Positions 1-10,072 are shown, counted from the first letter of the stretch. The stretch is 20,892 nucleotides of DNA from Smittium mucronatum (GCA_001953115.1 LSSL01001743.1:1-20892); one strand, 5' to 3'. The notes: generated from the letters alone by a model not told the origin. Made by a program: numbers and translations.

Positions 1-2
1 AT

Positions 3-705
3 TCTAAAACCTGGATAGCTGACTTGATTAAAAATCCCCACAGATCCCGGATGAGTACATGGGTAATGGGGACATCAAAATGGCTGAAAAATAATGTAAA
101 ACCGGCGAAATTTTTCAAACTGAAAAATCATTGGCCGATCGAAAAATTTAAATAACCGATCTATAATTCACAAATTGGTCCTAGATCGTGGAATAAAAAA
201 TTCTGGAAGTTGGATAAAACTTCTTGCCCTGTTCCCAGAGCAGCGAATAGGTTTCCAGGAAATCGGAAAAATCCGAATTGGTCAGTTTTGGACGGTTCAA
301 CGTCTGGCCAACGCCAAAATCATCGATGGAAAATTCAAAATTTTGTGCCCTTTTTGCAAAAAAAAGACACCAGAGACAATTGGGCACTTATTTTTAGTGT
401 GCGAAAGATGGGAAAACGCCCGCAGAAATACAATTGAACAATTTTTTGCTCAAAATATAAATTTTCGAGAGAGTGTTAGCGTTTCTTCTCCTGATCCAGT
501 TCAATTGGAGCAGATCGGAAAACTCCTTGGGGGGGAGTCTAAAAAATATTTTTTTCGGCTCCGCGCTGACGACGCCAGCCAAATAATTGAACTGGGAACA
601 GCGAAATTTTTGGATGGCATTCGTGTTGCCCGTCTATTAATACTGGAAAGTATTGGTAGATCACCAGCCCCTCGAACCAATGCCCAGTGGGCACGGAGCT
701 GCTAG
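3..705 (+). pseudogene. C-terminal part of LINE reverse transcriptase with CCHC zinc finger, frameshifted
   Basis: Two frames must be combined. Bases 3-155 are open in one frame (Trp-rich, including STWVMGTSKWLK) and end at TAA 153-155. The frame shifted by one base is open from 124, after TGA 121-123, to the stop at 703-705. The shift lies within 121-152, near A5 runs, so it is either a real indel or a homopolymer sequencing error. Counting from the TTG at 175, the second part carries Cys58, Cys61, His71 and Cys76 (CPFC, then HLFLVC). This C-x2-C-x9-H-x4-C zinc finger is followed by a Trp/Arg-rich segment, the typical nucleic-acid-binding end of LINE ORF2 (zf-RVT-like). The TTG at 175 is not a true start; the frame continues from upstream. 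The catalytic RT core and endonuclease are outside the window. The protein would bind element RNA or target DNA during retrotransposition. Identification rests on the finger and its context, not on a database match. Confidence 0.8.
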
Positions 706-728
706 AGCGGCGGAGCGGAGTTGGGTAG

Positions 729-748
729 GAAAATTTTCGAAAATTTTC
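729..748. repeat. 20-bp perfect palindrome in the LINE 3' UTR
   Basis: GAAAATTTTCGAAAATTTTC equals its own reverse complement and is also two head-to-tail copies of the 10-mer GAAAATTTTC. It begins 24 bases after the LINE stop codon, where G+C drops sharply. It may fold in the element RNA or be a duplicated AT palindrome. Function unknown. Confidence 0.9.
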
Positions 749-802
749 AACTTTTTTTTAAATTTTTTAATAATGTTTTTAAATATTTTTATTTTTTTTA
801 AA

Positions 803-827
803 AATAAATTCTGTATAAAAAAAAAAA
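803..827 (+). promoter_or_regulatory. AATAAA polyadenylation signal and A11 tail of the LINE
   Basis: AATAAA lies at 803-808 and an uninterrupted run of 11 A at 817-827, eight bases further on. The order and spacing match a retrotransposed poly(A) end. In such AT-rich DNA each motif alone would be weak evidence; their position just downstream of the LINE stop codon is what supports the call. Confidence 0.55.
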
Positions 828-875
828 GATAATATAGACGCGCTTGGAATCGATTACTACAACTCCAGAAGAATA

Positions 876-1825
876 ATGTCTAAAAAAAAAGAAAAATGAA
901 AGTTCTTTAAATGTGATTTATGATACAGATGTTTCAAATAGTGGGGATGTTGATTTTGGTAACTCTGAAATTTGTGACACTACTACGCACCCAAATAAGC
1001 TTACTGAAGATATTTTGGGTAAAATAGATTTTATGATAATCAGATATCCTGGAATAACTCTTAAAAAAACAGGATAAGTTCTGTTTTTAAAAAATAGAAT
1101 AAATATTTCTTTTAAATAAGTAAATAATAGTTTAAAAAAACTCAAGGTATCAGCCAAAAAATGATGTAAGCTTATCGGTAAAGTGAATTTTTCTGAAAAT
1201 ATATATCAAAAAAAGCAAATTACTCAACATATTTCATCTTGAATTTTACCGCGGAAAGAGATTTTTTTATCTTTATTTAAGATTTTGGATTCAATTTAAA
1301 TTTAAAAAGAACCTATACAAGATTAAAGTCATAAAAATAATCCCATTATCTTTTCATGAAAACATAGTAAGAAATGTGACATTGATTTCGGCTATTAATC
1401 AATAAAAAAAATTTGAACTACAAATAATAACTAACAGATATGTTAATTCAGAGAAATTAAACGAATTCATGTCGGAAGCTATAGAAAATTTTCTAAATGA
1501 ACCGATATTAAGTGGCTCATATGGGATCATTAATAACTCTAGAATACACGGAACTCCAAAAAAAAAAGGAAGATTATAGAAAGATCTGGCTGCATCTTAA
1601 TTTTTTTACCATCATACTCTTACACGCTTAAACCTTGTAAAAAACGAGTCTATAAGGCAAAAAATACTCTTGAAAAAAATAAGTGATCCAGATAATTCAC
1701 GTATATTTCTAAAGGGTAAAATCCAAGAGGCAGTTGAGGGTGTTACAGATAATAATATACGTGACTATTCTTCCCAAATTAAAAGAAGCCTCGGATTATT
1801 AATGACTGCGCATAATTCCGTTTAA
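876..1825 (+). pseudogene. Decayed DDE transposase, IS630/Tc1/mariner superfamily
   Basis: About 316 codons, the normal length of this family, are spread over alternating frames. Frame 1 covers about 877-1350, frame 2 about 1361-1579, frame 1 1567-1686, and frame 2 1682-1825; ATG 876-878 is a third-frame start separated by an A-run shift. In order one sees an N-terminal helix-turn-helix-like region (IIRYPGITLKK at about 1033-1068, then SLKKLKVSAKK to 1161), a probable first catalytic Asp (GAT 1288-1290), NVTLISAIN at 1373-1399, the GIINNSRIHG block (1523-1552) where family members have Asp-Asn, and ILIFLPSYSYTLKP (1594-1635) where they have LPPYSPxLNPIE. Asn stands at the second catalytic position (AAT 1532-1534) and Lys at the third (AAA 1639-1641). 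In-frame stops include 1075, 1117, 1162, 1297, 1303, 1324 and 1403. Such an enzyme would cut and paste its own DNA element; this copy cannot. No terminal inverted repeats were found. Confidence 0.85.
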
Positions 1826-2519
1826 AATTTATTTAAATTTAAAGTGTTTTCCTATCTTTAGAAACAGTTTTATGACGATATTTCACTATCACTTCATTTA
1901 CTGATTATATCAAAAAAAAAAATCGAATTATATCAATCAGAGGATTAAAAACCATACCTTTTTAAGTATGGTCCGGATGAATACAGAATTAAATTTTTAT
2001 TTTTGATTGAGAATTATCACTAGATTTTGAAAAATTCTCATTTTTTCAATTAGAAAATGATCGATATTTGTCTTTTAAACTAATCAGCAATTAGATTGAA
2101 AAATCGAAATCGAAATATTGAAAATATATCATTTTTTTTGTGTAATATGTTATTTTCTAAATTTAAAGTCCTCATTTTTTTTTTTTTTTGAAAATAATAT
2201 ATATCAATTTAAAAAATAAACGGTATTCACCCTTAATTAATCCATGCTATATTTTATTTTCGATAAAATGAAAAAAAATTCATTAAATAAAATAAAAGCG
2301 AATTATCTAAAAATTTATGAAAAATTAAATGTCTTAGATTACACCAACTTTAAAAATAACAACATATAAATTGAATTCGACAATTAAATATGCTAAAAAA
2401 AAACTTCGAGCTTAAATATAATAATTTAATCTTCGATTTTTTTGTTTTTTGAATTTTATTATAACAAATGATTAAATGATTTAAACAAAAGTGAAATAAA
2501 AAACCATAAATATTAAATT
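1826..2519. other. AT-rich non-coding stretch with a short hairpin
   Basis: Nothing recognisable as a gene. It holds the small hairpin at 1951-1972 and many A and T homopolymers (for example T12 near 2178-2189). If the DNA transposon had a right-hand terminal inverted repeat it should lie at the start of this stretch, but I could not pair one with 828-875. Confidence 0.6.
1951..1972 (+). repeat. Small hairpin
   Basis: The arms ACCATACCT (1951-1959) and AAGTATGGT (1964-1972) pair over nine positions with one mismatch around a four-T loop. It lies 125 bases after the transposase relic. It could be a folded end of a small element or a chance structure. Confidence 0.5.
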
Positions 2520-2766
2520 AAAGGAGGTTTTCAATTTAAGTACGGCTTGAAACTAGTAAAAATCGGCTTTAATGAAGTTAAGACACTTCCATCAACAGAA
2601 ATTTCAGCATATTTCAAACTTAATATGCCTAATCGAAAAATGAAAAAAATAAAGTATTAACTGTTTTGGAATAATATTAAAGTGATTAAAAAAATAATCC
2701 ATTCCGAGTAAATTTAACGAAAAATGTACATGTGATATATGCCAAGATAAAAAAAAGTTAATTTAA
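2520..2766 (+). pseudogene. Possible short gene relic, unknown
   Basis: The run from 2520 to the stop at 2658-2660 (46 codons) has a varied residue make-up for this window, with several Gly, Thr, Pro and Glu (for example VKTLPSTEISAY). Local G+C is near 30%. After a frame change a second run at 2698-2766 has three cysteines spaced C-x-C-x2-C (2725, 2731, 2740). No ATG start precedes the first run closely and no family is recognised. The length alone is well within chance for this composition; only the composition and adjacency make it worth listing. Confidence 0.25.
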
Positions 2767-4559
2767 GCAAATAATTCAGAAATAATCACAAGAAATTTAT
2801 TGAAAGTCGGGTTTTGATAAAATTTTCACAGTGAAATACATTTTGGAAATATGTGATTTGAAATTTAAAATAGCCGAATTTTTTTTCGGAAAAATAGTTT
2901 ATAAATATTTAAATGTATTTATAAGTGAGAAGGTGGTTTTCTCACTATAAATAATTTTTAATAGTCACTGGTCTAAGCAGATTTATTGTTTTTTTAAGCT
3001 ACTATCAATTTGAATTTAAAATTTTGGTAAGAGTAATTATTTTAAAATTCTGTTCAACGTATTAATTGAGGATCGTAATAATAAAAAATTTAATTGGAAA
3101 ATTATACATATTTTGTAAAAGTTTTAAAAAAATCAAGCAGATGCTATTAATTTATGTTATTGCGAAATTTAAGTGGATTTTTTTAAAAAAACTTGTTGTG
3201 ATTTTATTTTGGTTATTTTTTCATTTAAGTGAATTTAATACTAACCAAATTTTTAAATGATTAAATTTTTATATCTTTTGTAAAAATTAAAGCCAAAATG
3301 AACCAAATAAGGCCTTAATGTACACCAAATAATTTTTTTTAAATTCAATGAAGCGAGATAAACTGAGAAAACTTAAAGCAATGATTTTACATTAAAGAAA
3401 ATTGAAAGCTATCATAGGTTTAAACACACACACACACACACACACACTAACATAATATATATAATATAAAACTGTTGAAGCAGTAGAATTAACTAGAATA
3501 AAAAGTTGTAACAGAATAAATATACTTGAATTTTATTCTGTTTCTATTTCTCCCATCTCCAAATTTTCAAATGATATTACGAATTTTGTTTTAATTGCTC
3601 AAATTTAAATTAATATTGATTTCGCAGTTACTCTTTAGCTCAGGATAAAGATTTTTTTTCTTTTAAATGCGTTATTTAAATTGATAATTATTCCTTTTAT
3701 ATTTTTTTAGAATTTTTTAAATTTTTCAAACATAATTTTAATATTAAATAATATATTTAATAGCTTGAAAATTTTAAAACTATAAAAATTATAGATTTAT
3801 TAGATTTAAATTATATTTTTATTCATAAGTAAATTTATTGTAACAATCAATAAAAAAGATTAAAAGCACCTAAATATACTTTCTTAGTTTCACTTGAAAT
3901 ATAAATTATCTATATATGAATTTTTTTTAAATTTTTTTTTAAAAAAAAACATAAAAAATTTATGTAATAGTATATAGTGAACTGATTAATTACCTATACA
4001 GTCAAATAAATTTAAAAATAATAAATATCTAATTTTTCTTGATACTAAATGGATAATAATTTGCGATTAAATAATAACTAAAACACAAAAAAAAATAATA
4101 TATGAATAAATTATTATTTTTTACCCTCATTTTCCAGTTTAATTCCATTTTATTACTCGCAATAAGAATTTTTCGGTCGAAAAAAAGCGATTTTTATATG
4201 TATTTTAACCAATTAAAGAATCATATTTTTTTACTTATTATATGCTTAATTAATTTTTTAGTAAAAAATAAGAACAATAAGAACGTTACTTAAAATATTA
4301 TTTAGTGAAATATTGAACAAAAAAATTTTTTTTAGCTAGTTTTAGCTCCTAGGGATATTTTTAAGTTCAAATTATCAAATAATATTACGTAAAAAATGTG
4401 TATTAAAAATTAGATGAAATTATTTTACACTTTATAAAATAATTATAGGTAAAATTCGCATTTTTAAACACAGAGAGCTAAATTTTATATACCAATAGAT
4501 GTTCGATTTTATTTAAAATAAACAAATTATTGATATTTAAATATAATTTTAGGATTAAC
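2767..4559. other. AT-rich gene-free stretch
   Basis: Holds the (AC)12 microsatellite at 3424-3447 followed by an AT-only repeat tract, and many homopolymers. Two open runs (3066-3260 and 4102-4293, plus strand) are Lys/Phe/Leu/Ile-rich, of a length expected by chance, and without supporting neighbours. The second starts with ATG and a hydrophobic N-terminus, but nothing else supports it as a gene. Confidence 0.55.
3424..3447. repeat. (AC)12 microsatellite
   Basis: Twelve uninterrupted AC dinucleotides, followed by an AT-only tract at about 3452-3470. It is the only long AC run in the window and stands out against the base composition. Confidence 0.95.
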
Positions 4560-4966
4560 CTAGATGGTAACCACAATACCGATTCTTAACAGGATTGATT
4601 CTATACTTTTTTTTTCATTAATATAACAATAAATTTTAGCCAGAGAAAATTTTTTCGATACTTTAGGTAAAATTTTGATTTTTACCAGATAGTAGCCAAA
4701 ATTCAGTTTTCTATTTGATTTTTTAATACAATTTGCAAAAATTCTAAAACTAATTATTAATAAAAACACGAAGATTTTTGAGGAGGAAATTAAATTTTCT
4801 GTTGCGGCTAGATAATGAATACATAACCGATTTTCAATTGTTATATTTTCTAAAATTTATATATGTATGATCCTTATGAATGAATTTTATATATATTATC
4901 ATATTTATCCAGTATTAAATATTGATTATTGAGTCAATTAGATAAAATCAAAATTTTAAAATTCAT
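4560..4966 (-). pseudogene. Possible gene relic on the minus strand, unknown membrane-like protein
   Basis: Read on the minus strand, 4856-4560 is open for 98 codons to a TAG at 4562-4560, one of the longest runs in the window outside the LINE. It starts with a varied segment (IHYLAATENLISSSK), has one hydrophobic stretch (KIFVFLLIISFRIF), then Lys-rich sequence. Upstream in another frame an ATG at 4966-4964 opens a run (MNFKILILSN, then a stop, then LNNQYLILDKYDNIYK) that leads toward it, so a start, an early stop and one frameshift would make a protein of about 135 residues. No family recognised. A run this long is expected roughly 0.4 times by chance here, so the call is plausible but not proven. 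Confidence 0.35.
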
Positions 4967-5040
4967 TTATTTAATTAGAAAAAAATAAATCTGTGTTATA
5001 TAAAAAAAAATTATTTTTGATATTTTAATGGAAAATGATT

Positions 5041-6237
5041 AATGATATTTTGCTTTTAAAAATATATAAACTTTGGATATTGGAAAAAAATTCCCTTTGA
5101 GTATTTTCTAAACTCAAGCATAAACCCTATTCAGGATTCTGAGAGTTTTTTAATTTTTCAGTCATGATTTTTTGAAGTATGGAAATGGATCCAATTAATT
5201 TTTTGATTCAAAAAAAGTTAAATATCCAAGAAAAACTATTAAAAAAGAATGAAAAATCTTCTTTAATATTCTACGTCTATTAGTGAAAATTTTTAATCCC
5301 AAAATATCTCGGGTCACATTTTGGACATATATTATATAAATTCTTATTCAATGATCAAATAAGTTTTTGATCAATATCTGTAGAAGCTTATTGCTATAAA
5401 ACACAATAAATAACCCGATTTAAGAATTTTAAAAAGGTATATATCAAGGACATAAAAATCTTTTTGTAATCTAATTACTTAATGAGAGTAAAGAAATTTC
5501 AATGAAATTTTTTTTGGGGCACAGATTCAATAATAAATTATCACTATTATTAAAATCCATTCTTCAAAAAATTTGAAATAAATATGGCCTATTTTTCATT
5601 AGGGCAATAAATTTACATTTGGAAAAAAATAAATCAAATATGATAAGCTATTCAAAAATCAGAGATTCCTATAATAAAAAACTAATCATAGAAAAAAACA
5701 CATTAACTAATCAATGGAAAAATTTAGAGTAGTATTATGTTTCAAGTGATTTATTACGAATAGCAACACTAAATAGTGTTCCAAATTCTGTTTCTTAGCT
5801 GAAAGAACTGAAATCTGCTGGAACTTTGATTTATTTCAAGGAAGAAAAAAATTATAATAATCAATTTTTTTTTAGTTTTTACAAGTTGTAAAAATACTCC
5901 TTCTTATCTTAATGTGACATATAGAAAGTATTTTTTGAACTTATATTTTACGTCTAACGAACTTATTGAATATCTTTATGAAAAAATGTCAATAATGTGG
6001 AAAATTTGGTATAGCATGATATTTCTCACAAAATTTACTAGAAATAAATTGCTTTTAAAATATAGGTATGATTATAATGATTTTTTAAATGTAACTTCCT
6101 TAATATACTCATGAAAAATTGACCAGTTTGTATTTTTTCCTGATTTTTACAACTCAATATGTAGAATAATAGGCAGCAGAAATAAGATCGATAAAATAAA
6201 GTTATAAGACGCTCTTGATACTTTTATCACTGATTAA
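5041..6237 (+). pseudogene. Possible long gene relic, unknown
   Basis: Stop-poor runs follow one another on the plus strand. Frame 1 from 5041 to about 5421 includes MEMDPINFLIQKK at 5179. Frame 3 from 5478 to 5891 spans 137 codons with only three internal stops (5574, 5730, 5796), where about 12 are expected. Frame 1 then resumes at 5830-6114 with 94 open codons and continues past that stop to 6207. Segments such as YSKIRDSYNKKLIIEKN and LKELKSAGTLIYFKEE have mixed polar content, and G+C rises to about a third near 5760-5840. If genuine this was a protein of nearly 400 residues now broken by about ten stops and two frameshifts. No domain recognised. It is divergent to the relic at 4560-4966, about 75 bases away. 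Confidence 0.4.
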
Positions 6238-7020
6238 GCAAGGAAATGAAATTATTTGGTAAATCAAATCAAAGAAAAAAAATATAACAAATTATAATGA
6301 TAAATTATGAATTTTTTACAAGTTTTTATTTTAATTTAATCGGTTTATTTGTGGTAAAATATTTCAAAATGTATAAAGATATTTTTAAAAAACAGAAAAA
6401 GAGGATTTTTACGTAAAAGTTTAGAAATTTAAGATCAATTTAATAAATTTAATATTGATTAAAAGTGGGATATACATCTTTTATTCTTTTGAAGCAGTAT
6501 TAAGGCAAAAAAGAGGAAGGGAACCTTAAAAAGAAGCAGATATACCGAAAGTCAAATTACACATTGCAATAAAATAAAATAAAAGTAGAAGCTCTTATTT
6601 ATGTGCCATTAAAAATATGATTTTCATAAATAATTGGGAATTTAGATTATGTAAATTCAGCTTTTACTTTAATAAATAAAAAATAAACCGATATAGATAA
6701 TATAATAGACCAAAAAAAGGAAAAAAGGGATGTTCGAATTTTATTTTTTTAAAAATATATTACTTCAGCTTATTTAATAACAATTAAATTTTCTATAAGC
6801 TAAATTTTTTTTAATAAAAGCCAAAAATAAATTATAAAAAATTAAAAAATAAATTCTATTTTTTTTGAAAAATGAAAAAAGGCTAAAAACAATTGAAAAA
6901 AAATCAAATTAAAAATAAATAAATTATAAGGTCTAAAAGAATATCAATTTTTTTTATTTCTTTATTTCTTTATTTTTTTTGAGTCTGACTAAAAGTTATT
7001 ATTATTATTTTAGAATCATT
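6238..7020. other. AT-rich gene-free stretch
   Basis: Homopolymer-rich sequence without a supported gene. Near its end, about 6950-6980, is an imperfect T-rich tandem tract with TTTATTTC units, and at about 6997-7010 a short ATT repeat. Confidence 0.6.
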
Positions 7021-7294
7021 GAAGTTTACTTTTTAGCATCAGTAATTGGTGCTTTAATGGATTTGGTTTCGTTATTATTGGTAGCTATATATTTTTAGTT
7101 ATTTGGAGGTTTAATTAGCAGTGGCAAAAGTATTTTATGAGGCTTTTTATGAAGCGATTATATTAGTGGTAGTGGTAGTGATAATAGTATCCGATATTTT
7201 AATTGATGTAGTTATTGATGAATTATTTAAGAATAATTCGGTTCAGCAGAAGTTATGTGGTTTTTCTACTGGATTATTTTATATTTGGTGTTGA
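7021..7294 (+). pseudogene. Strand-biased segment, possible membrane-protein relic
   Basis: The plus strand here is unusually rich in G and T and nearly free of A-runs. Frame 1 is open at 6934-7098 and reads strongly hydrophobic (VYFLASVIGALMDLVSLLL at 7024-7080). It resumes after the stop as LFGGLISSGKSIL. A second frame is open at 7115-7294 with a Val/Ile core followed by an Asp/Glu-containing segment. It could be a decayed multi-span protein in two frames, or just a compositionally odd patch; low A content by itself lowers the stop rate. No family recognised. Confidence 0.2.
7165..7180. repeat. Short AGTGGT tandem repeat
   Basis: AGTGGTAGTGGTAGTG, two and two-thirds copies of a hexamer, inside the G/T-rich segment. 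It accounts for the run of valines in one reading frame. Confidence 0.85.
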
Positions 7295-8984
7295 TTTTTA
7301 TTTATTTTTGATTTTTAAAGAGCTTTTGTACGGAATTATTCACAAAAGATTTTAAGAACCTCGAAACTTGATTCAGATAGAAAATAAAAGCATATCTTGT
7401 GCTAAAAAATTCAAAATTTTATTTTTTAAATTTACTGATTTTATTTTTTTTTTGCAATTATTAATTTATCAATATAAAAAAATATTGCTACAAATAAATA
7501 TAGAGATTAAAATTTTAAACAAAGTATGGTTTTGTAATGGTTAAATAGTTTTAATTTAAATATTATTTATACTTTTTATAAAAAAAATTATGTATAAGAT
7601 ATCACCAATTTTCCAAAAATTTAAAAAAATCCATATTTTTATAGATGAACCATTCTATCTTATGCCTCACATCTTCGCCATATTATAAAAATTGAATTTC
7701 TCAAATTTAGGTACACAGTTTGATGATTTTTAAATTTATTTTTACAATTTTATCAAAATGTCAATTTTTTATATTTAGTTTTAGATTAAATGAGATTTAG
7801 AATTTTTAAAAAAGGAATTGTATGTTTATAGAATGACCCAAAAAAGAAAAATTCACACAGATTAAAAAAAAAAATTCAGAAAGATTATGATTTTATTGAG
7901 ATTTTTTAATCGCGGTTGAATATTCCTAAATGGTTTTTAAAACTCTAAAAAATCCTTATAAACAATATAAAATTTTAAAATTATGAAATTATTCATTATA
8001 TCTTATAAAATTTCAAATTAACTCGACATTATATAGCTATTTTTTTCTATCTCAAGCTTTTTTTCTAAATATGTTAATATAACATCCAAAAACTATAAGA
8101 TAAATTTTCATATATGAAAGTAGAATACCCCTACATTATGAAATACATACATTGAAACTAAATTAACTGGAAGTATTTTATTTTTTTCATATCTTATAAT
8201 TATTGGTAATATATATATTTTAAAACTTATCATGAAAAAAAAATGGTGATAGAAACAAAAAAAATAAACTAAACTATCCCATATTATTAATTAAAATATT
8301 TTCAGATTCATATTTTGCTTTTTCGTTGGATTTATAAATCTTTTTTATGCTATTTTATTAAAAATCAATAGCACAGTTATACGAATATAATATTTTGTAA
8401 ATATTCGTGATTACTTAATAAATATAATGAAAAATAATACCTTAAGACATGATAATCAATTATTAAAAGCGGATGATCAATAAAAGGATATAGAAGCATA
8501 AATTTTTAATTAAAGGCGTCATTTAATAATCAAATTTAAAAATCCAAGCTATTTTATCCAAAAATGGATTGATATTTGTACATAACTTTTTTTATATTTA
8601 AACAATTAAAATGAAATTATTGCGAGAAGAGTGGATCACAATTATTATTATTTTTTTTCCTTTACAAAAAAAAATAATGAAATTTCCGCAATGATTATTT
8701 TGTAATTTTTTTTAAAAAAAACTAGAACTACTGTATATTTTAAATTTAGAAATTTAAAAATAAAGTATAGATTAAGCTTATTCGGTAAAAAAATTACTTG
8801 ATAAAAACTTTTTGAATCTACATTCATAATTAAAAAAATAAGACATTAAACCAAAAAGGGTTGGTAAAAAACCATTAAAAAAATAAAATTAGAACTTAAT
8901 AAAAAAAAAGGTCTATTTGGTTTTTTTTGAAAAATTAAAAGTTATAAGTAATTTTTTTTTATAAAAAATAGACATTTCTTTTTT
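7295..8984. other. AT-rich gene-free stretch
   Basis: Long A and T homopolymers and no run that stands out in any frame. Nothing recognised. Confidence 0.6.
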
Positions 8985-9138
8985 TGATAAAGAAAAAAAA
9001 GTAGATAAGGGAAAATAAAAAGTTGAAAATGGAAAGAGGGGAAGTTGAGACGGGAAAAAGTAGAGGAAGAAGTAAGTGAAATAGGGAAACAATAGAAATA
9101 ATGTAAATAAGGAGTGAAAATAAGATAAGATAGTCAGT
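8985..9138 (+). other. Polypurine tract
   Basis: About 150 bases of the plus strand are overwhelmingly A and G, with many GGAA, GAGG and GGGAAA motifs. The minus strand is accordingly a C/T tract, which creates an 85-codon Phe/Ser/Leu-rich open frame (9170-8913) that I regard as a by-product of composition. Such tracts can form triplex DNA or act as promoter-proximal elements, but no gene lies next to this one. Confidence 0.7.
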
Positions 9139-10072
9139 TTAATATTAATTTTCCCAAATTTTAATAACATTATTTATATAGTCTTGATTGCGCGATTTTT
9201 TTTTCTCGATAATTGTTACAATATATATTTTTTTATGATTTTTTTCCATTAAAATTTTGATTGTTTTCGAAAAACAGAGGTTCTAATAAAAAAAAAACAC
9301 TCCTATTATAATTTTCGGGATACTTTTGTATTTTATTAATATTTAAATATCCGAACTATCTAGGTGCAAAATTAAATCAGTCGAAAAGGATACACAAGTA
9401 TACAAAAATAAATATCTTTTATTGATTAAATAATGAAACTCTTATGATAATTCATATTTTTAATAAAATCAGACTCTACAAATTTTTTTAATTTTCTTTT
9501 TTCTCAAAAATTACTACCACCAATTTTTAAAAATAATGAATCTACGATAATTTTTTGACCAATTAGTAAGGTTACTGTAATATGTATATTGGTATTTTAT
9601 CCCAAAAAATCACTAAGCTAAAAATAGGTAAATCTGTTTGTTTTTTATAGGGTTAATTGTATATTTTCATAATCACCCACAAAGATGAGTGTCATTTTTC
9701 CTTCTAATATTATCTTTTTATAACTTTTCTTTCACTTGAAAAATCAAATATTTAACCAATAATGACAAAAGAGAAAAATAGACAAAAAATTTTTACATGA
9801 TCAATTATTCGCTGAATTTTATCAGTTTTTAAACTCGATTACATAATAATCAAATAATGGTTTTCAATATAAAAAATTATAATTTTTTTTAGGAAAGTAT
9901 TATATTAGAGTTCCAATTTAGAAAAAAATCTGAAGCTTTATTGGACATAATGCATTATTATATAAATAAATAAATACAGAGTTTTTTATAGAAATAGATC
10001 CTTTTTTTTCTGTTTTGTGGGGTCATTCTTATAACCAACAGGCTACATTAACTTGTAAGGATTAATATGTCA
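9139..10072. other. AT-rich gene-free stretch
   Basis: Homopolymer-rich DNA without a supported gene or repeat family. Confidence 0.6.

Larger units (their letters stand above)
1..827 (+). mobile_element. 3' end of a LINE-type non-LTR retrotransposon
   Basis: The block runs from the window edge through the C-terminal reverse-transcriptase reading frame, a 3' UTR of about 110 bases, AATAAA at 803-808 and an A11 tract at 817-827. Its coding part is near 40% G+C, about twice that of the DNA that follows, and the change is sharp at about 720-730. A polyadenylation signal closely followed by an A tract is the usual 3' end of a LINE inserted by target-primed reverse transcription. The 5' part (endonuclease and most of the RT) lies outside the window, so truncation versus full length cannot be judged. 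The 3' boundary at 827 is inferred from the A tract. No target-site duplication can be tested without the 5' end. Confidence 0.75.

Noticed and set aside
181..387. Minus-strand open frame across the LINE
   Set aside because: Shadow of the LINE reading frame, which carries the zinc finger.
210..437. Plus-strand open frame in the other LINE frame
   Set aside because: Overlaps the zinc-finger frame and shows no domain; shadow.
394..582. Minus-strand open frame within the LINE C-terminus
   Set aside because: Antisense shadow of the LINE frame.
918..1157. Minus-strand 79-codon open frame
   Set aside because: Antisense to the transposase N-terminal region, where the plus strand shows family motifs.
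828..2000. Terminal inverted repeats of the DNA transposon
   Set aside because: No matching pair was found between the left flank (828-875) and the right flank (1826-2000).
3066..3260. 64-codon plus-strand frame starting at TTG
   Set aside because: Lys/Phe/Ile-rich, of a length expected by chance at this composition, with no supporting neighbour.
4102..4293. 63-codon ATG-led frame with a hydrophobic start
   Set aside because: Could mimic a small secreted protein, but length and make-up are at chance level and it is isolated.
8913..9170. 85-codon minus-strand Phe/Ser/Leu-rich frame
   Set aside because: It is the translation of the pyrimidine strand of the polypurine tract, which lacks A and therefore stops.
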